DNA of 64,000 nt from JANMOK01 sp031415055 (GTDB lineage Bacteria; Pseudomonadota; Alphaproteobacteria; Rhodobacterales; Rhodobacteraceae). The notes beneath the pieces are model-generated. The model was not told the origin of the DNA. It searched no databases and saw nothing but the letters and a program-made list of their open reading frames with translations. A program made the translations under genes and the position numbers. Within the stretch, counting starts at the first letter, position 1; the number at the start of each line of letters is the position of its first letter. Location of the stretch: NCBI GenBank assembly GCA_031415055.1, contig JANOQZ010000009.1, forward strand, positions 6,837 to 70,836. Reading direction: 5' to 3'. Of this stretch, positions 62,661-64,000 are shown one piece after another.

Positions 62661-62767
62661 CCATGTATCGCGGCGAAGTCAAAGCGGATTGCACTATTAG
62701 AAAGATTTTTTGCTGTGAAGCTCCTGCGGCGGATGAGGCAATAGTGAGGGTGCATTTTGACCAAACG

Positions 62768-63091
62768 TTACGCAGGCTCGTCCCGGACCTCTGGCACCGG
62801 CCTCGGCACGATGTCTTCAAGGGCGCTCTGCAATTCCTGGTCATGGCGGGCCAGCGATGCATCAAAACTCAGCCGCAGGTTCATCCAGAACTCAATCCCG
62901 GTGCCAAGATAGCGGCCCAAACGCGCTGCCGTGTCGGCGGTCAGCGCGGTTTCTTCGCGGACCAGCCGTTCAATCCGGGTGCGCGGCACGCCGATTGCCC
63001 GCGCGATCTTGCCCGACGACAGGTTCAGCGGTTCCATGAATTCCGTCCGAAGGATTTCGCCCGGATGGATCGGCGGGTTGGTGATCAGCAT
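62768..63091 (-). CDS. higA: HigA-type antitoxin (XRE family)
   Basis: 107 residues with the family opening 'NPPIHPGEILRTEFMEPL' and a helix-turn-helix ('SSGKIARAIGVPRTRIERLV'), then 'GIEFWMNLRLSFD' typical of HigA addiction-module antitoxins. It should neutralise the HigB toxin encoded just upstream and bind the operators at 63394-63445. Confidence 0.93.
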   Translation of the reverse strand: MLITNPPIHPGEILRTEFMEPLNLSSGKIARAIGVPRTRIERLVREETALTADTAARLGRYLGTGIEFWMNLRLSFDASLARHDQELQSALEDIVPRPVPEVRDEPA

Positions 63092-63103
63092 GGCATCGGC
63101 TCC

Positions 63104-63385
63104 TTAATGATAGTCCACAATCTCGACATCAAACGCATCGCTGCCTTTCCAGACGAAGCAAATGCGCCATTGAGCATTGATGCGGATGGAATGCTGGCCC
63201 TTCCTGTCACCCGACATTGCCTCCAAATGGTTCGACGGCGGAAGGCGCAAAGCGCCCAGAAACGTCGCGGAATCCAGCATCAGCAGTTTTTTGATCGCAC
63301 TGCGCCGCAAGTCAGGCGGGAATCCTTTCGGACTGCCACCAGCAACAATCACGTCAATCCGTTTGTCGCGCTTGGTGGCAATCAT
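63104..63385 (-). CDS. higB: HigB-type toxin (RelE/ParE superfamily)
   Basis: 93 residues. 'RRSAIKKLLMLDSA' and 'LEAMSGDRKGQHSIRINAQW' with 'RICFVWKGSDAFDVEIVDYH' match ribosome-dependent mRNA-cleaving HigB toxins. The toxin gene comes first and the antitoxin 12 bp later, the gene order diagnostic of higBA. AGGGA lies before the ATG. The module is encoded opposite to sucC and to the following methyltransferase. Confidence 0.93.
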   Translation of the reverse strand: MIATKRDKRIDVIVAGGSPKGFPPDLRRSAIKKLLMLDSATFLGALRLPPSNHLEAMSGDRKGQHSIRINAQWRICFVWKGSDAFDVEIVDYH

Positions 63386-63393
63386 CTTCCCTG

Positions 63394-63445
63394 TGTATCA
63401 CCACGTGATACATTCGTCAATGGACTTGTATCACCCCACGATACA
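63394..63445. promoter_or_regulatory. Two HigA-type operator palindromes
   Basis: TGTATCACCACGTGATACA (63394-63412) is a perfect palindrome with 8-bp arms. TGTATCACCCCACGATACA (63427-63445) repeats the same left arm with a near-match right arm. Centres are 33 bp apart, in the 80-bp gap before higB. This is the expected place for autoregulation by HigA or the HigBA complex, and the sites may also affect the divergent methyltransferase. Confidence 0.7.
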
Positions 63446-63465
63446 CTTTCTCCAGCGAGTGCCAC

Positions 63466-64000
63466 ATGAGCGAACTGCGCGCCTGTCCGGCCTGTGCGGC
63501 CCGCGAGGCGCAAGCCTTGCCCAACTATTCGCCTGCCCTATGGCAGGTTGCCGCGTGCAGTGCTTGCGGGTTTGTCTATTTGCGCAACCCGCCGGGCTAT
63601 TCGGCTTTGGTTGAAGATTTCGCTTGGGAAAAGACCTCGGCCGATCTGAATTTGGTACGGCAGAAACGGTCGCCGAAATTGCGGTCGACCAGCCGCTCGA
63701 TCATGGCGTGGACGCGGAAGTTTCGCCAAGACCACAACGCACGCTTCGCCCGGATGTTTGGCAGCGGCAAGGTTCTGGACATTGGCTGTGGTCGCGGCCA
63801 TCGGCTGAAAGCGCCGATCATCCCCTTTGGCATCGAATTATCGCAAAATCTGTATGAGGAAGCCGACGCAAATATGCGGGCACTGGGTGGCTATTGCCTG
63901 CACGCGCCGGGGGCCGAGGGCATCTGGCAGTTTGACGAGAATTTCTTTGATGGTATCCTCATGCATTCCTATCTGGAGCATGAAGAAGCGGTCCTGCCCG
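63466..64000 (+). CDS. Zinc-ribbon class I methyltransferase (partial, runs off the window)
   Basis: The first 178 codons are present. An N-terminal zinc ribbon ('CPACAAREAQ' and 'CSACGFVYLRNP') is followed by a class I methyltransferase domain with a normal SAM loop 'GSGKVLDIGCGRGH' and 'FFDGILMHSYLEHEE'. This is the architecture of glycan- or lipid-linked C- and O-methyltransferases with a CxxC pair at the start. It is the intact counterpart of the degenerate gene at 6267-7163. The start has only a weak ribosome site, and the 3' end is missing. Confidence 0.85.
   Translation, partial: MSELRACPACAAREAQALPNYSPALWQVAACSACGFVYLRNPPGYSALVEDFAWEKTSADLNLVRQKRSPKLRSTSRSIMAWTRKFRQDHNARFARMFGSGKVLDIGCGRGHRLKAPIIPFGIELSQNLYEEADANMRALGGYCLHAPGAEGIWQFDENFFDGILMHSYLEHEEAVLP

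Overview
The window looks like a chromosomal segment of an alphaproteobacterium, most likely a Rhodobacterales (roseobacter-type) bacterium. Supporting signs are a gene-transfer-agent-type spike base protein fragment at the left edge, a TIGR02300 (FYDLN acid) protein, the DciA-DsbA-CysK and MutY neighbourhood, intracellular PHA depolymerase, NnrU, DUF1737, an sdhCDAB cluster, mdh and sucC, and a TTAACCAT-type CtrA site. This is judged by reading protein families, not by a search. Coding is dense, with many 1-4 bp stop/start overlaps.

Positions 1-29,150 are accessory. A spike-base fragment is followed by a surface-glycan locus. One part makes GDP-mannose and GDP-mannuronate (ManC, phosphomannomutase, AlgD-like dehydrogenase) with a GT4 glycosyltransferase. 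A longer plus-strand run (7202-18420) carries a UDP-GlcNAc 2-epimerase, a deacetylase-GT2 fusion, a DegT aminotransferase, a Gfo/Idh oxidoreductase, a left-handed beta-helix acetyltransferase, an FAD oxidoreductase, a second polysaccharide deacetylase, a GT-C-like multispanning membrane protein, a 4'-phosphopantetheinyl transferase and an alpha/beta hydrolase. With a frameshifted SMR/EamA half-transporter at 5899, this set resembles the parts list of an Arn-like, polyprenyl-phosphate-linked amino-sugar route. Convergent to it is a two-gene NRPS-PKS line read in assembly order. The first gene has formyltransferase, condensation remnant, adenylation domain with an inserted luciferase-like monooxygenase, and PCP. 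The second has KS-AT-KR-DH-ACP-TE. The A-domain pocket residues read as glycine-like, so the simplest predicted product is an oxidised and/or formylated 4-aminocrotonate-type acyl unit. I regard this hybrid locus as the most interesting content. A tRNA-Ala(GGC) gene has its 3' end facing the locus.

Positions 29,160-51,150 are mostly core: tRNA-Ala, FYDLN protein, PHA depolymerase, YgjP-type metallopeptidase and a GntR/FCD regulator. A 750-bp gene-free stretch follows, with a perfect CtrA site and several hairpins. Then come an AT-rich orphan PIN-like gene, smpB, a cytochrome b561/molybdopterin enzyme pair, a PhoX-like protein, dapA, a lytic transglycosylase, two DMT transporters, MnmD beside a divergent FAD oxidoreductase (a split MnmC arrangement), a GST, cysK, dsbA, dciA, mutY, an AlkB-type monooxygenase and a DUF1989 protein.

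Positions 51,150-64,000 hold an ABC-F ATPase and the succinate dehydrogenase cluster. sdhB is separated from sdhA by two lipoprotein genes and a methyltransferase gene. DUF1737, NnrU, a TSUP transporter, malate dehydrogenase and sucC follow. sucD is not found after sucC; instead there is a small membrane protein, a HigBA toxin-antitoxin pair with two palindromic operators, and a zinc-ribbon methyltransferase that runs off the right edge. I saw no CRISPR array, transposase or integrase.
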